Numbered from the stretch's first letter, positions 22,216-32,840 are shown. The stretch is DNA of 64,000 nt from Ectopseudomonas mendocina (GCF_008041835.1 NZ_VRYE01000005.1:80195-144194), one strand, 5' to 3'. Numbers and translations are program-made. Notes: generated by a model from the sequence alone, not told the origin.

Positions 22216-23400
22216 CTAGACATACTGTGCGGCGGCATAACCCGAGGCCCAGGCCCACTGGAAGTTGAAACCGCCAAGGTGGCCGGTAACATCCAGCACT
22301 TCGCCAATGAAATATAGGCCCGGTACCTTGAGCGATTCCAGGGTCTTGGATGACACCTCGTCGGTGTTCACGCCGCCCAGGGTCACCTCGGCGGTACGGT
22401 AGCCCTCGGTGCCGGCCGGTACCAGTTGCCAGTCGGAGAGCCTTTCGGCAATCGCCTTCAGCTCGCCAGCGGTGTACTGCTTCAGCGGTTTGTTGGTGAA
22501 CCAGCTGTCCACCAGCAGCGTTGCCATCTTCTTGGTGAACAACTCGGCCAGCAGGGTTTTCAGCTCGCTGTTGCCACGTTCGCGCTGCTGCGTGGCCAGC
22601 CACTCGGGCAGGTCGATATGCGGCAGCAAGTCGATGTGCAGGGTGTCACCTGGCTGCCAGTAGGATGAAATCTGCAGAATCGCCGGACCGGACAGGCCAC
22701 GATGGGTGAACAGGATGTTCTCGACGAAGCTCTGGCCGTTGCAGCTCACCCGGCAGTCTTCCACCGAAGTGCCGGAAAGCTCCGTGCACAACGCCTTGAG
22801 CTGCGGTTCGGTGATGGTGAAGGGTACCAGCCCGGCGCGAGTCGGCAGCAGTTCGTGACCGAACTGCCTGGCCACCTGATAGCCGAAGCCGGTGGCGCCG
22901 AGGGTTGGAATCGACAACCCGCCGGTGGCGATCACCAGGGATTGGCAAGCCACCTCGCCAAGATCGCTGTGCAGCAGGAAGCCGCCTTCGCGCTTCTCGA
23001 TACGCTGCACGGCAGTATTCAGACGAATCTCGGCGCCTGCTTCGGCGCATTCGGCCAGCAGCAACTCAAGGATGTCGCTGGACTTGTTATCGCAGAACAG
23101 CTGACCGAGTTTCTTCTCGTGGTAGGGCACGCCATGCTTGGCCACCAGGCCGATGAAATCCCATTGAGTGAAGCGCGCCAGGGCAGACTTGCAGAAGTGC
23201 GGGTTACCGGAGAGGAAATTACCCGGCTCGCAGTACAGGTTGGTGAAGTTGCAGCGACCACCGCCGGACATCAGAATCTTCTTGCCGGCCTTGTTGGCGT
23301 GGTCGAGCACCAGCACCCGACGGCCACGAGCGGCGGCGGTAGCAGCGCACATGAGGCCGGCGGCGCCTGCGCCGATGATCAGTACGTCGGTTTGCAACAC
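22216..23400 (-). CDS. HI0933/YhiN-family flavoprotein
   Basis: 394-residue FAD-binding protein. The dinucleotide fold LIIGAGAAGLMCAATAAARG is at the N-terminus, followed by the family's KAGKKILMSGGGRCNFTN. The second FAD motif is IATGGLSIPTLGATGFGY, and the C-terminal GGVNTDEVSSKTLESLKVPG and GEVLDVTGHLGGFNFQWAW complete the HI0933 pattern. The reaction is unknown; members are annotated as NAD(P)/FAD-dependent oxidoreductases. The start is GTG at 23400; a TTG follows it. Confidence 0.92.
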   Translation of the reverse strand: MLQTDVLIIGAGAAGLMCAATAAARGRRVLVLDHANKAGKKILMSGGGRCNFTNLYCEPGNFLSGNPHFCKSALARFTQWDFIGLVAKHGVPYHEKKLGQLFCDNKSSDILELLLAECAEAGAEIRLNTAVQRIEKREGGFLLHSDLGEVACQSLVIATGGLSIPTLGATGFGYQVARQFGHELLPTRAGLVPFTITEPQLKALCTELSGTSVEDCRVSCNGQSFVENILFTHRGLSGPAILQISSYWQPGDTLHIDLLPHIDLPEWLATQQRERGNSELKTLLAELFTKKMATLLVDSWFTNKPLKQYTAGELKAIAERLSDWQLVPAGTEGYRTAEVTLGGVNTDEVSSKTLESLKVPGLYFIGEVLDVTGHLGGFNFQWAWASGYAAAQYV

Positions 23401-23604
23401 GAGAGGTCCCCGGGTGGTTCATTGCCGCACAAAGGCTGCGTGAAAATCCTGCAAGTTTACCCGAAGCCGCTCTGTACAACCGGTTCTGTCGGCATGCGAC
23501 TGGCACCAGTGGCATGCTCCGGTGGCTGTCTCGAATTTGAGACAGTGACGAGTGGCCCTGCGCCTGCTATCACTAGAACGAAGATTTCGGATGGATCGCC
23601 ACCC

Positions 23605-24336
23605 ATGCCTGCAGTACGCGTCTGGCTATTGCTCCTCCTGCTGTCGCCTGCGCTGGCTTCGGCCGAACTGCTGCGTCTGGTGGCCAATCCCTGGCCGCCT
23701 TTCAATGACCAGGAACTTCCCGGCAAGGGGCTGGCCAGTGACCTGGTGGAACAGGCGCTCAAGCGCGCGGGCTACAGCACCAGTTATGTGGAAGTGCCCT
23801 GGGAGCGAGCGGTATTGGGGCTCAAGCGCGGCGACTACGACGTGCTGATCAACGCCTGGTACAGCGCCGAGCGCACCGAGTACGGCTATTTTTCCCAGCC
23901 CTATCTGGTCAATCGCATCCGCCTGATGCAGCGCAAGGGCGGTTCGATTCGCTTCGAAAACCTGGCCGATCTCTACCCGTACAGCATCGCGGTGATTCGC
24001 GGCTATGCCTATTCCAAGAAGTTCGACAGCGACCCGCGCCTGCTCAAGGTCGGTGTCGGCAGCTTCGAGATTGCCGCACGCATGTTGCACGCCGGGCGAG
24101 TGCAGCTCGCGCTGGAAGACGAGTTGGTGGCGCGTCATGTTCTTGCGCGAGAGTTGAGCTCCATTCGCGATGAGCTGGAGTTCTTACCTTTGCCGCTGAG
24201 CGAGAATGGCCTGCACATACTGGTGAGGCGCAGCCATCCCTATTTTCGCGAGATCGCCAGACGCTTCGATGCAGCGATTCAGGCGATGAGAAACGATGGC
24301 AGCTATGCCGCGACGCTGCAGCGGCACGCTCCCTGA
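23605..24336 (+). CDS. Periplasmic substrate-binding protein, type 2 (SBP_bac_3-like)
   Basis: 243 residues. The signal peptide ends PALASAELLRLV. The mature domain has the amino-acid-binding pattern: WPPFNDQELPGKGLASDLVE, then LKRGDYDVLINAWYSAERTE, and a second lobe with YAYSKKFDSDP. There is no adjacent ABC permease, so it may be an orphan binding protein or a periplasmic sensor. It ends exactly where the convergent response-regulator gene ends (stops abut at 24336/24337). The ATG at 23605 is selected by the signal peptide. Confidence 0.83.
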   Translation: MPAVRVWLLLLLLSPALASAELLRLVANPWPPFNDQELPGKGLASDLVEQALKRAGYSTSYVEVPWERAVLGLKRGDYDVLINAWYSAERTEYGYFSQPYLVNRIRLMQRKGGSIRFENLADLYPYSIAVIRGYAYSKKFDSDPRLLKVGVGSFEIAARMLHAGRVQLALEDELVARHVLARELSSIRDELEFLPLPLSENGLHILVRRSHPYFREIARRFDAAIQAMRNDGSYAATLQRHAP

Positions 24337-25572
24337 TCAGGCCAGGACAGTACGCGCGCGGCCCTGCTGCTTGGCCCGATACAGGCGAATGTCGGCTTCG
24401 TGCAGCAGGCTCTCCAGGTCTTCCGGCTCGCCCTGATGCAGCCCGGCGCTGAACGATAGCGCGGGCGCGCCGACGGCGTAATGCAGGCCGGCGCACTGTC
24501 GGCGCAGTTTATCCAGTGCCTGAGCCACATGATCCGCGCCATGCAGGGTCAGCAGGGCAAATTCCTCTCCGCCCAGGCGACCCAGCAGCATGTCGGGGAA
24601 GGCATTGCTCATCGCCCGCGCGAATACCACCAGGGCGCTGTCGCCGCTGGCATGGCCGAAGCCATCGTTGATTTGCTTGAAGTGATCGAGGTCGAGCATC
24701 GCCACGCTGATCTCGCGGCCTTCCCGTTGCGCCTGCTGCAGCAGCTGCATGCCCTGTTCGTAGAAGGCGCGGCGATTGTTCAGGCCGGTCAGGGCATCGA
24801 ACTGTGCGGCCTTTTTCAGTGCGCGCAACAGGTCGCGGCGCTCCAGAGTCGACATCACCCGGCAATTCAGCTCTTCCGGGCAGAAGGGCTTGCGCAGGAA
24901 GTCGTCGGCGCCGTGCTTGATGAACTGCGCGCTGAGCGAGCCCTTGGGGTCGGCGGACACGCCGATGATGATCAGGTCATTGAGACGCAGCTTCTGGCGC
25001 AGCAGCTTGACCAGCTCGAAGCCGCTGACGCCCGGCATGGCATGGTCGAGGACCAGCAGGTCGAGGTCGGGGTGCTCGTTCAGCTGGCGCAGAGTCTCCT
25101 TGCCGTCGCTGGCTTCGATGATCTGGTAGTGGTGCGCTTCGAGAATGTGGCGGATGTAATGGCGCTGCGCTGCAGAGTCGTCGGCGATGAGAATCTTGAT
25201 ATGGCTGTTGTGATCGAGCCGGTGCAGCAGGCGGAAGGCGTACTCGTAGGAATGCTGGCTTTCCTTGAGTACGTAGTCGACCACGCCTTTCATCAGCAGA
25301 TCGTCACGGCGCTGTTCGTTGTAGCTGCCACTGAGCACGATGCACGGCAGGTGGTAGCGCATCACCAGATCGACGCTTTCGCCGTCCGGTGCGTCCGGCA
25401 GGTGCAGGTCGACGATGGCGGCGAAGAACAGCGCCGCAGAGGTCTCCAGCATGACCTCCGCTTCTGCCAGTGAGGCACAGAAGATCGGCTCCAGATCGGT
25501 TTCCTGACGGAACAGATGCTCGAGGATCTTCAGTACCAGTGGGCTGTCTTCAATGACCAGAATATTGCGCAT
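24337..25572 (-). CDS. Response regulator with two receiver domains and GGDEF output
   Basis: 411 residues. REC1 (1-125) holds the phospho-acceptor in FAAIVDLHLPD. REC2 (130-245) has ILIADDSAAQRHYIRHIL and acceptor DLLVLDHAMPG, ending KPFCPEELN. The GGDEF domain (265-411) has GRLGGEEF, a variant active-site motif that is usually active, with LDLDHFKQINDGFGHASGD. The typical RxxD inhibitory site five residues before it is not present (NAFPDMLLGRLGGEEF). It should make c-di-GMP in response to a phosphorelay. No sensor kinase is adjacent. Confidence 0.92.
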   Translation of the reverse strand: MRNILVIEDSPLVLKILEHLFRQETDLEPIFCASLAEAEVMLETSAALFFAAIVDLHLPDAPDGESVDLVMRYHLPCIVLSGSYNEQRRDDLLMKGVVDYVLKESQHSYEYAFRLLHRLDHNSHIKILIADDSAAQRHYIRHILEAHHYQIIEASDGKETLRQLNEHPDLDLLVLDHAMPGVSGFELVKLLRQKLRLNDLIIIGVSADPKGSLSAQFIKHGADDFLRKPFCPEELNCRVMSTLERRDLLRALKKAAQFDALTGLNNRRAFYEQGMQLLQQAQREGREISVAMLDLDHFKQINDGFGHASGDSALVVFARAMSNAFPDMLLGRLGGEEFALLTLHGADHVAQALDKLRRQCAGLHYAVGAPALSFSAGLHQGEPEDLESLLHEADIRLYRAKQQGRARTVLA

Positions 25573-25613
25573 GGGTAACTCCGGCCCAGGCCGTTTGATT
25601 CTTTATATCAGCC

Positions 25614-26990
25614 TTACAATAGACGCACACGCAGCGTTCTACCCTTGATCTTGCCTTCAGTGAGGCGCTTGAGCGCCTGGCGGGCGACGTCGCGTTCGAC
25701 TGCGACATAGGCCTGGTAGTCGAACAGGGCGATCTTGCCGACCTGGCTACCCGGCAGCCCGGCGTCGCCGGTCAGGGCACCAAGGATATCGCCGGGGCGT
25801 AGTTTGTCCTTGCGTCCGGCACCGATGCACAGGGTGTGCATCGGCGGCAGCAGCGGCTCACCCGTCGCCTTGGCTGCAGGCAGCGGGTACCAGGCCAGTT
25901 CCTTGCCTTGCAGGGTTTCGATGGCCTGGGCGCGACCGGCTTCGGCCGGGGCCACCAGGCTCAGTGCCAGGCCTTTCTCGCCGGCGCGACCACTGCGGCC
26001 AATGCGGTGGATATGCACTTCGGCATCGCGCGACAGTTCGACGTTGATCACCATTTCCAGCCCGGCGATATCCAGGCCGCGCGCTGCGACATCGGTGGCC
26101 ACCAGAACACTCAGGCTACGATTGGCGAACAATGCCAGCACCTGATCACGTTCGCGTTGCTCCAGGTCACCATGCAGGGCCGCGGCGGAAATTTTCTCGG
26201 CCTCCAGTTGTGCGGCCAGTTCGCCGCATTGCTGGCGGGTGGCACAAAAGGCAACCGCCGGTTGCTTGCGAAAATGCCGCAGCAGGGTGCTGACCGCTTC
26301 CATACGTTGGCTCGGCGCTATTTCGTAGAAGCGCTGCTCGATCTGCCCGTCGTCGTGCTGCGCCTCCACTTCGACCCGCTCCGGGCTACGCAAGAAACGT
26401 GCGGCAAGCTGTTCGATGGCGGGCGGATAGGTGGCGGAGAACAGCAGAGTCTGACGGCGTGCCGGGGTCTGCTCGATGATGTCGGCGATGCTGTCGATAA
26501 AACCCATGTCGAGCATACGGTCGGCTTCGTCGAGTACCAGGGTATTGAGCCCATCGACTTTCAGCGTGCCTTTGCGCAGATGCTCCTGCACCCGCCCCGG
26601 CGTGCCGACGATGACATGGGCACCGTGTTCCAGCGAGCCGATCTGCGGGCCGAAGGGCACGCCACCACACAGGGTCAGTACCTTGATGTTATCGGCGGCG
26701 CGGGCCAGGCGGCGAATTTCCTTGGCCACCTGGTCGGCCAGTTCGCGGGTCGGGCACAGCACCAGCGCCTGGCAGCCGAAGTAACGCGGGTTGAGCGGGT
26801 GCAGCAGGCCAATGCCGAAGGCGGCGGTCTTGCCACTGCCGGTCTTGGCCTGGGCAATGAGGTCGCGACCCTTGAGGATCAGCGGCAGGCTGGCAGCCTG
26901 GATCGGCGTCATTTCGGCATAGCCGATGGCGGCAAGGTTGGCCTGCATGGCGGCAGAGATTGGCAGGCTGGCGAAGGCGGTAGCGGTCAC
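25614..26990 (-). CDS. dbpA: ATP-dependent RNA helicase DbpA
   Basis: DEAD-box helicase acting in 50S ribosome assembly through 23S rRNA. 458 residues. Motifs in order: the Q motif GYAEMTPIQAASLP, Walker A AQAKTGSGKTA, DEAD in LVLDEADRMLD, SAT in LLFSATYPP, and HRIGRSGRAGE. The C-terminal 80 residues (GDILGALTGDAGLPGSQVGK onward) are the DbpA-type RNA-binding domain. The start is GTG at 26990, giving VTATAFASLPIS, the conserved DbpA N-terminus; longer in-frame starts would add 67 unconserved residues. Confidence 0.95.
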   Translation of the reverse strand: MTATAFASLPISAAMQANLAAIGYAEMTPIQAASLPLILKGRDLIAQAKTGSGKTAAFGIGLLHPLNPRYFGCQALVLCPTRELADQVAKEIRRLARAADNIKVLTLCGGVPFGPQIGSLEHGAHVIVGTPGRVQEHLRKGTLKVDGLNTLVLDEADRMLDMGFIDSIADIIEQTPARRQTLLFSATYPPAIEQLAARFLRSPERVEVEAQHDDGQIEQRFYEIAPSQRMEAVSTLLRHFRKQPAVAFCATRQQCGELAAQLEAEKISAAALHGDLEQRERDQVLALFANRSLSVLVATDVAARGLDIAGLEMVINVELSRDAEVHIHRIGRSGRAGEKGLALSLVAPAEAGRAQAIETLQGKELAWYPLPAAKATGEPLLPPMHTLCIGAGRKDKLRPGDILGALTGDAGLPGSQVGKIALFDYQAYVAVERDVARQALKRLTEGKIKGRTLRVRLL

Positions 26991-27039
26991 GGCAAGTGCT
27001 CGGGTGTGGCGAAACAGGGCGGCAGTGTAGCAGGCCCGC

Positions 27040-28464
27040 TCATTCGTCCGCTGAAACCTCGATGTTGCGCCGACCACGGCCATCCTGCCGATCCAGTTGC
27101 AGGAAGATCGCGGCGGCCAGCATGGACAGCACACCCATGCACAGGTAGGTGGCCTGGAACGCCTGCAGCACCTGCCCGCTGTCACCCAGTTCACGGCTGA
27201 AGCCGCTGAGCAGCGCCGCTGCCGAGGCTACGCCAAGGCCCATCGCCAACTGCACCACCACCGACAGCAGGCTGTTGCCGCTGCTGGCGTCACGGTTGTC
27301 CAGATCGATCAGGGTCACGGTGTTCATCGCGGTGAACTGCAGCGAGTTGCAGGCGCCGATCAGGCTCAGCTGAATGATCAGTTGCAGTGTCGACGTATCG
27401 CTGTCCACCAGCGCCAGGCTGGCGATCAGTGCACCGAGCAGCAGGGTGTTGCTGGTCAGGATGTTGCGGTAGCCGAGGCGTTCGATCAGCGGCCTGGCCA
27501 GTGGTTTGGCCGCCATGGCGGCCAGTGCCAGAGGGATCAGGCTCATGCCGGCCTGGGCGGGCGAATAGCCCATCGCCAGTTGCAGCAGTAGCGGCGTGAG
27601 AAAGGGCAGTGCGCCGCTGCCAAGGCGAGCGAAGAGGTTGCCGATGATGCCCACGGCGAAGCTGCGGGTGTGGAACAGCGACGGGGCGAACAAGGGGTGC
27701 TCGATGCGTCCGGCGCGCAGCCAGTAAGCGGCCAGGCAGGCCATGCCGCCGAGTAACAGCAGCACCACGCGCATGGTCGGCAGGTGCAGCTCACCGAGCC
27801 CTTCGAGGGCCACGGTGATCAGCAGCATGGCGGCGCCGAACAGCAGAAAACCGACGCTATCGAAGCGGCTGCGCTCAGGGCCGCGCAGGTCGGGCATATG
27901 GCGCAATGCTGCCCAGCAGCCGAGTAGTCCCACTGGCAGGTTGATCAGGAAGATCCAGTGCCAGCTGGCCACTTCCACCAACCAGCCACCGAGGCTCGGG
28001 CCGATCAGCGGGCCGAGCAGGCCGGGCAGGGTGATGAAGCTCATGATCCGTACCAGCTCCGAGCGCGGATAGGCGCGCAGCACCACCAGTCGCCCGACCG
28101 GCATCATCAGCGCGCCGCCCAGGCCCTGGATGACCCGTGCGCCAATCAGCATGCTCAGCGACTCCGCCAGTGCGCAGAGCAGCGAGCCGAGGCTGAACAG
28201 GGCGATGGCGCCGAAGAAGATGCGCCGCGTGCCGAAGCGGTCGGCGATCCAGCCCGATGCCGGGATCAGCAGGGCCACGGTAAGCATGTAGGCGATCACC
28301 ACCGACTGCATGCGCAATGGATTTTCGCCGAGGTCGGCGGCCATGGCCGGTAATGCGGTGTTGAGGATGGTGCCATCCAGCGTCTGCATGAAGAAGGCGA
28401 TGGCGACTATCCAGGGCAGCAGGCGGGCGGTGCGTGGGTCGAGCGACGGGAGGCTGGTCTGCAT
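27040..28464 (-). CDS. MFS drug-efflux transporter, DHA2 type (MdtD-like)
   Basis: 474 residues with 14 predicted helices. The first segment has AFFMQTLDGTILNTALPAM, the classic EmrB/QacA motif (LDxTIVNVALP), followed by the motif A loop DRFGTRRIF and the motif C segment PGLLGPLIGPSLGGWL. This subfamily pumps drugs and similar compounds out using the proton gradient. I use ATG 28464 (MQTSLPSL); an ATG at 28506 is in frame with 14 extra residues and neither has a clear ribosome site. No dedicated regulator or outer-membrane partner is adjacent. Confidence 0.9.
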   Translation of the reverse strand: MQTSLPSLDPRTARLLPWIVAIAFFMQTLDGTILNTALPAMAADLGENPLRMQSVVIAYMLTVALLIPASGWIADRFGTRRIFFGAIALFSLGSLLCALAESLSMLIGARVIQGLGGALMMPVGRLVVLRAYPRSELVRIMSFITLPGLLGPLIGPSLGGWLVEVASWHWIFLINLPVGLLGCWAALRHMPDLRGPERSRFDSVGFLLFGAAMLLITVALEGLGELHLPTMRVVLLLLGGMACLAAYWLRAGRIEHPLFAPSLFHTRSFAVGIIGNLFARLGSGALPFLTPLLLQLAMGYSPAQAGMSLIPLALAAMAAKPLARPLIERLGYRNILTSNTLLLGALIASLALVDSDTSTLQLIIQLSLIGACNSLQFTAMNTVTLIDLDNRDASSGNSLLSVVVQLAMGLGVASAAALLSGFSRELGDSGQVLQAFQATYLCMGVLSMLAAAIFLQLDRQDGRGRRNIEVSADE

Positions 28465-28730
28465 GCGGCGTCCGGCAGTGGTTAGCGGCGATAACCTGTA
28501 CGCCATTATCGCTGGCTATGCCCTCGTTCGGCGGCAGCGCCGTAAATAAATTCACAACGCCACGCAGGCGTCGAACCGGCTGGCACCGGCAGAAGCCTGG
28601 CTGGAGCAGCAAGCCTGGTGTTATCTGCGTAATGGGCGGGCGTCGGCGCTGTAAAAGGGCGAATGAACACGCGCCTGCAGAGACTGGGCGTATTCACTCG
28701 CGAGGGGGTAGCGCAACTGCTCGGTTGTGA

Positions 28731-30428
28731 TCAGGCCACAGACACTGACCGCTGAGCTTGCCCGCGCGCCGGCCGATCACCGGCGACGAAATAGGGTGCG
28801 TTACTGCGCGGCAGCGGCTGGCGCCCACGAATGCGGTCGGCGATCTTCTCCGCCATCATGATGGTGGTGGCGTTGAGGTTGCCGGTGATGATCTCCGGCA
28901 TGATCGACGCATCCACCACGCGCAGCCCCTGCAGGCCATGCACGCGGCCCTGGCCGTCGACCACCGCCATGTCGTCCTCGCCCATCTTGCACGAGCAGGA
29001 AGGGTGATAGGCAGTCTCGGCATGGTTGCGGATGAAGTCATCCAGCTCGGCATCGCTCTGTAGATGCGCGCCGGGGCTGATTTCGCGGCCACGATACTGG
29101 TCCAGGGCCGGTTGGGCCATGATCTCGCGGGTGATGCGGATGCCGTCGCTGAATTCCTGCCAGTCCTGTTCATGGCTCATGTAGTTGAACAGGATGCTCG
29201 GGTGCGCATGCGGGTCGCGGGATTTGAGGCGAATGCGGCCACGGCTCGGCGAGCGCATCGAGCCCATGTGCGCCTGGAAGCCGTGTTCCTGCACGCCCTT
29301 GCTGCCGTTGTAATTGATCGCCACCGGCAGGAAGTGGTACTGGATGTTGGGCCAGGCGAACTCCTCGCGGCTGCGAATAAAACCGCCCGCTTCGAACTGA
29401 TTGCTGGCGCCCAGGCCTTTACCGCGAAACAGCCAGTTGGCACCGATGGCCGGCTGGTTCCACCATTTGGTCGCCGGGAAAATCGACACCGGCTCCTTGC
29501 AGGCGTACTGCAGGTAGAGCTCGAGGTGATCCTGCAGGTTCTCGCCGACGCCGGGCAGATCCTGCACCACGGGGATGTCGAACTCACGCAGCAGGGCTGC
29601 CGGGCCGACGCCGGAGCGCTGCAGAATTTGCGGCGAGGCGATGGCGCCGGCGCACAGCAGCACTTCGCGGCGGGCATGAACGGTGAGCGGGGTGCTGTCG
29701 TCGCCCTGCAGATAGGCCACGCCCATGGCACGCTTGCCGTCGAAGAGGATGCGGTCGGTGGTGGCGTGGGTCACGATGGTCAGGTTCGCGCGCGCCCGAG
29801 CCTGATCCAGATAGCCGCGCGCGGTGCTGGCACGTCGGCCTTGCGGCGTCACCGTGCGGTCCATCGGGCCGAAGCCTTCCTGCTGGTAGCCGTTGAGGTC
29901 ATCGGTACGTGGGTAACCGGCCTGCACGCCGGCCTCGATCATGGCGTGGAACAGTGGGTTGTTGCCGACCTTGGGCGTGGTCACGCTGACCGGGCCGTCG
30001 CCGCCGTGGTAATCATTGGCGCCGATATCGCGGCTTTCCGCCTTGCGGAAATACGGCAGGCAGTCGTGGTAGCTCCAGTCTTCCAGCCCTTTGGCCGTGG
30101 CCCAGTTGTCGAAGTCCATGGCGTTGCCACGGATGTAGCACATGCCGTTGATCAGCGATGAGCCGCCCAGCCCCTTGCCGCGTCCGCACTCCATGCGGCG
30201 GTTGTTCATGTACGGCTCTGGCTCGGTTTCGTAGGCCCAGTTGTAGCGCCGGCCCTGCAGGGGGAAGGCCAGGGCAGCGGGCATCTGGGTGCGAAAGTCC
30301 AGGCGGTAGTCCGGGCCGCCGGCTTCCAGCAGCAGCACGCTGACGTCGGCATCCTCGGTCAGGCGAGTGGCCAGCACATTACCGGCCGAGCCGGCGCCGA
30401 TGATGATGTAATCGTATTCCTGGGTCAT
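28731..30428 (-). CDS. betA: Choline dehydrogenase
   Basis: FAD-linked, membrane-associated oxidation of choline to betaine aldehyde. 565 residues of the GMC oxidoreductase family, with the N-terminal dinucleotide fold [19 protein letters not shown], the GMC signature [20 protein letters not shown], and the C-terminal active-site region [13 protein letters not shown] with catalytic His, then [29 protein letters not shown] is just upstream of the ATG. It is the last gene of the betI-betB-betA run, about 160 repeat-containing bases after betB. Confidence 0.97.
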   Translation of the reverse strand: MTQEYDYIIIGAGSAGNVLATRLTEDADVSVLLLEAGGPDYRLDFRTQMPAALAFPLQGRRYNWAYETEPEPYMNNRRMECGRGKGLGGSSLINGMCYIRGNAMDFDNWATAKGLEDWSYHDCLPYFRKAESRDIGANDYHGGDGPVSVTTPKVGNNPLFHAMIEAGVQAGYPRTDDLNGYQQEGFGPMDRTVTPQGRRASTARGYLDQARARANLTIVTHATTDRILFDGKRAMGVAYLQGDDSTPLTVHARREVLLCAGAIASPQILQRSGVGPAALLREFDIPVVQDLPGVGENLQDHLELYLQYACKEPVSIFPATKWWNQPAIGANWLFRGKGLGASNQFEAGGFIRSREEFAWPNIQYHFLPVAINYNGSKGVQEHGFQAHMGSMRSPSRGRIRLKSRDPHAHPSILFNYMSHEQDWQEFSDGIRITREIMAQPALDQYRGREISPGAHLQSDAELDDFIRNHAETAYHPSCSCKMGEDDMAVVDGQGRVHGLQGLRVVDASIMPEIITGNLNATTIMMAEKIADRIRGRQPLPRSNAPYFVAGDRPARGQAQRSVSVA

Positions 30429-30442
30429 GCTTCCTCCTGTTG

Positions 30443-30577
30443 CCCGGCTGTTATCCGGGAAAACGCGAGTGACAGTTCCCGGATTGCATCCGGGCTACGG
30501 GCGGCGTTTGTTAGGAGTGGATTTATCCGCGATGCCTTTCGCGGCTGAAGCGGTGCGCCGCCAGGTCGCTCCCACAA
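30443..30577. repeat. REP-type repeats in the betB-betA gap
   Basis: CCCGGAT (30478-30484) and ATCCGGG (30488-30494) form a 7-bp hairpin with a 3-base loop. From 30514 on, a REP-like segment holds TTATCCGCGATGCCTTTCGC and ends GTCGCTCCCAC. Both are common Pseudomonas intergenic repeat types. Being inside a probable transcript, they may affect the betA message. Confidence 0.65.
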
Positions 30578-30585
30578 AACGGTGT

Positions 30586-32058
30586 TCAGAACACTGACGC
30601 GTAATCGCCCATTTCCAACTGCACCGACTTGATGCGGGTGTAGTGGCCGAGGGTGACCAGGCCGTTCTCGCGGCCGACGCCGGACTGCTTGTAGCCGCCC
30701 ACCGGCATCTCGGCTGGCGACTCACCCCAGGTGTTGATCCAGCAGATGCCGGCTTCCAGCTTGTGGATCACCCGGTGCGCGCGGTTCAGATCGCGAGTCA
30801 CCACACCGGCAGCCAGGCCGTAGTCGGTATCGTTGGCGCGGCGGATCACTTCCTCTTCACTGTCGTAGATGAGGATGCTCATCACCGGGCCGAAGATTTC
30901 CTCGCGCACGATGGTCATGTCGTCGCGGCAGTCGGTGAACACGGTCGGCGCGACATAGGCGCCCTTGGCGTAGTCGCCATCGGTGACGCGTGAACCACCG
31001 ATCAGCAGGCGTGCGCCCTCTTTGCGGCCCTGCTCGATGTAGCCGAGCACGCTTTCCATGTGCGCGTAGCTCACCAGCGGGCCGAAGTTGGTGGTGTCAG
31101 CCAGCGGATCGCCCAGGCGGATGCGCTTGACGCGCTCCAGCACCTTGGCTTCGAAGCGAGCTTGCAGCATGCGCGGTACGAACACGCGGGTGCCGTTGGT
31201 GCATACCTGGCCGGAACTGTAGAAGTTGGCCATCACCGCGATGTCGGCGGCGCGGTCCAGATCGGCGTCCTCGAACACGATCAGTGGCGACTTGCCGCCC
31301 AGCTCCATGGTCACTTCCTTGAGGCTGGAACTGGAGGCGCTGGCCATGACTTTCTTGCCGGTGACGGTGCCGCCGGTGAAGGAAATCTTCTCGATACCCG
31401 GATGCTCGGTCAGCCACTGGCCCACTTCGCGACCGCTGCCGGTGAGCACGTTGAACACGCCGTCGGGTAGGCCGGCAGCGGTGTAGATCTCGGCCAGTTT
31501 CAGTGCGGTCAGCGAGGTGACTTCGCTGGGCTTGAAGATCATTGCGTTACCGGCGGCCAGGGCCGGAGCGGACTTCCACAGGGCGATCTGGATCGGGTAG
31601 TTCCAGGCACCGATGCCGGCGACCACGCCCAGCGGTTCGCGACGGGTGTAGACGAAAGAGGTCTCGCGCAGCGGGATCTGCTCGCCTTCGATAGCCGGGA
31701 TCAGGCCTGCGTAGTACTCCAGCACGTCGGCGCCGGTGACGATATCGACGTAGCGGGTTTCGGAAAGCGGTTTGCCAGTGTCGAGGGTTTCCAGCTCGGC
31801 CAGCTCATCGTTGCGCGCACGGAGGATATCCACCGCCTTGCGCAGGATGCGCGAGCGCTGCATGGCGGTCATCGCCGCCCACACCTTTTGCCCCTCGGCG
31901 GCGCTGGCGACAGCGCGATCCACGTCTGCCTGGCTGGCGCATTGCACCTTGGCCAGCACCTCGCCGGTGGCCGGGTTGATGCTGTCGAAGGTTTCTCCAC
32001 TGCTGGCGGCGACGTACTGGCCACCGATGTAGAGCTGCTGTTCGGCGAAACGTGGCAT
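30586..32058 (-). CDS. betB: Betaine aldehyde dehydrogenase
   Basis: NAD(P)-dependent oxidation of betaine aldehyde to glycine betaine. 490 residues, P. aeruginosa BetB length. Features: N-terminal [20 protein letters not shown], coenzyme-binding [20 protein letters not shown], the glutamate motif [18 protein letters not shown] and the catalytic cysteine in [26 protein letters not shown] precedes the ATG. A BetI-like operator lies 51 bases upstream, so betB has its own regulated promoter in addition to read-through from betI. Confidence 0.97.
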   Translation of the reverse strand: MPRFAEQQLYIGGQYVAASSGETFDSINPATGEVLAKVQCASQADVDRAVASAAEGQKVWAAMTAMQRSRILRKAVDILRARNDELAELETLDTGKPLSETRYVDIVTGADVLEYYAGLIPAIEGEQIPLRETSFVYTRREPLGVVAGIGAWNYPIQIALWKSAPALAAGNAMIFKPSEVTSLTALKLAEIYTAAGLPDGVFNVLTGSGREVGQWLTEHPGIEKISFTGGTVTGKKVMASASSSSLKEVTMELGGKSPLIVFEDADLDRAADIAVMANFYSSGQVCTNGTRVFVPRMLQARFEAKVLERVKRIRLGDPLADTTNFGPLVSYAHMESVLGYIEQGRKEGARLLIGGSRVTDGDYAKGAYVAPTVFTDCRDDMTIVREEIFGPVMSILIYDSEEEVIRRANDTDYGLAAGVVTRDLNRAHRVIHKLEAGICWINTWGESPAEMPVGGYKQSGVGRENGLVTLGHYTRIKSVQLEMGDYASVF

Positions 32059-32108
32059 GGGCTGTCCTCTGTCTTCGACCTGCTTAGAGAACAGCCTATT
32101 TTATTTAA

Positions 32109-32125
32109 ATTGAACGATCAATCAA
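32109..32125. promoter_or_regulatory. BetI-like operator upstream of betB
   Basis: ATTGAACGATCAATCAA. Its reverse complement, TTGATTGATCGTTCAAT, is nearly identical to the site at 32884-32900. Both match the known TTGATTG-N-TTCAAT style of BetI sites in bet operons. AT-rich sequence TTTATTTAAAT next to it could hold the -10. Confidence 0.75.
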
Positions 32126-32194
32126 CAAAAACGACAGGGCGCTGCCAATCACGACATGGCCAGGCGGTTATTGCGTAGAGCCGTTAACGGGTAG

Positions 32195-32212
32195 GGTGGG
32201 CTTTAGCCCACC
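32195..32212. repeat. Small intergenic palindrome downstream of betI
   Basis: GGTGGGCT and AGCCCACC with a 2-base centre, preceded by GTAG. This GGTGGGCTTTAGCCCACC unit is a common short intergenic repeat in this group and lies 38 bases after the betI stop. Confidence 0.6.
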
Positions 32213-32249
32213 AAGGTCATGCGCGTGAGGCCTTGCCGTCGGCAACCCT

Positions 32250-32840
32250 CTAACGAGCCTTGGCCAATTGCAGGTCGAGGTAGTCGTAGGCGATGCGGCG
32301 CGCCTGTTCGGTATCGAAGGCTTCGCCGGAAAGCGCACCGCGCAGCCACAGGCCGTCGATCAGCGAGGCCAGACCACGTGCGGCAAGGCGTGCCTGATCC
32401 TGCGGCAGCGCGCGGCGGAACTGACCACACAGGTTGGAGTAGAGACGGTGATCGTTGACCCGCTGCAGGCGGCGCAGGGCCGGCTGATGCATGCTGCTGG
32501 CCCAGAATGCCAGCCAGGTCTTCATCGCCGGGCCGCTGACCTGGCTGTCGTCGAAGTTGCCATCGATCATCGCCTTCAGGTGCGCGCGCGGGCTGTCGTC
32601 GCTCAGCGTCCGGCGCCGCTCGGCCACGGCATCGCGCAACGCCTGCATCAGGTGACGCATGGTCGCTTCGAGCAGGCCGTTCTTGTCCTTGAAGTAGTGG
32701 CTGATGATGCCGTTGGAGACGCCGGCCAGGCGGGCGATATAGGCGATGCTGGCATCGGCCATGCCAACCTGGTCCACGGCTTCCAGGGTGGCGGCGATCA
32801 GTTGCGAGCGGCGAATGGGCTGCATGCCGACCTTGGGCAT
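32250..32840 (-). CDS. betI: Choline-responsive repressor BetI
   Basis: TetR-family repressor of the bet genes, relieved by choline. 196 residues from ATG 32840 ([20 protein letters not shown]). The helix-turn-helix is [20 protein letters not shown], followed by [17 protein letters not shown], the BetI signature. An earlier in-frame ATG at 32915 is rejected because the conserved start is [11 protein letters not shown] and GGAGAG lies 8 bases upstream of it. It heads the betI-betB-betA run; the operator-like palindrome at 32884 is 44 bases upstream. Confidence 0.96.
   Translation of the reverse strand: MPKVGMQPIRRSQLIAATLEAVDQVGMADASIAYIARLAGVSNGIISHYFKDKNGLLEATMRHLMQALRDAVAERRRTLSDDSPRAHLKAMIDGNFDDSQVSGPAMKTWLAFWASSMHQPALRRLQRVNDHRLYSNLCGQFRRALPQDQARLAARGLASLIDGLWLRGALSGEAFDTEQARRIAYDYLDLQLAKAR

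Noticed and set aside
28551..28755. Short open frames between the MFS gene and betA (for example MNTRLQRLGVFTREGVAQLL at 28663)
   Set aside because: One has a ribosome-like GGGCG upstream, but it is 30 codons, overlaps the betA stop and matches nothing I know. The upstream fragment has no start codon.
30443..30577. Possible CRISPR-like repeats in this gap and in other intergenic repeats
   Set aside because: The units are single or paired hairpins without regular repeats and spacers, and no cas gene is near.
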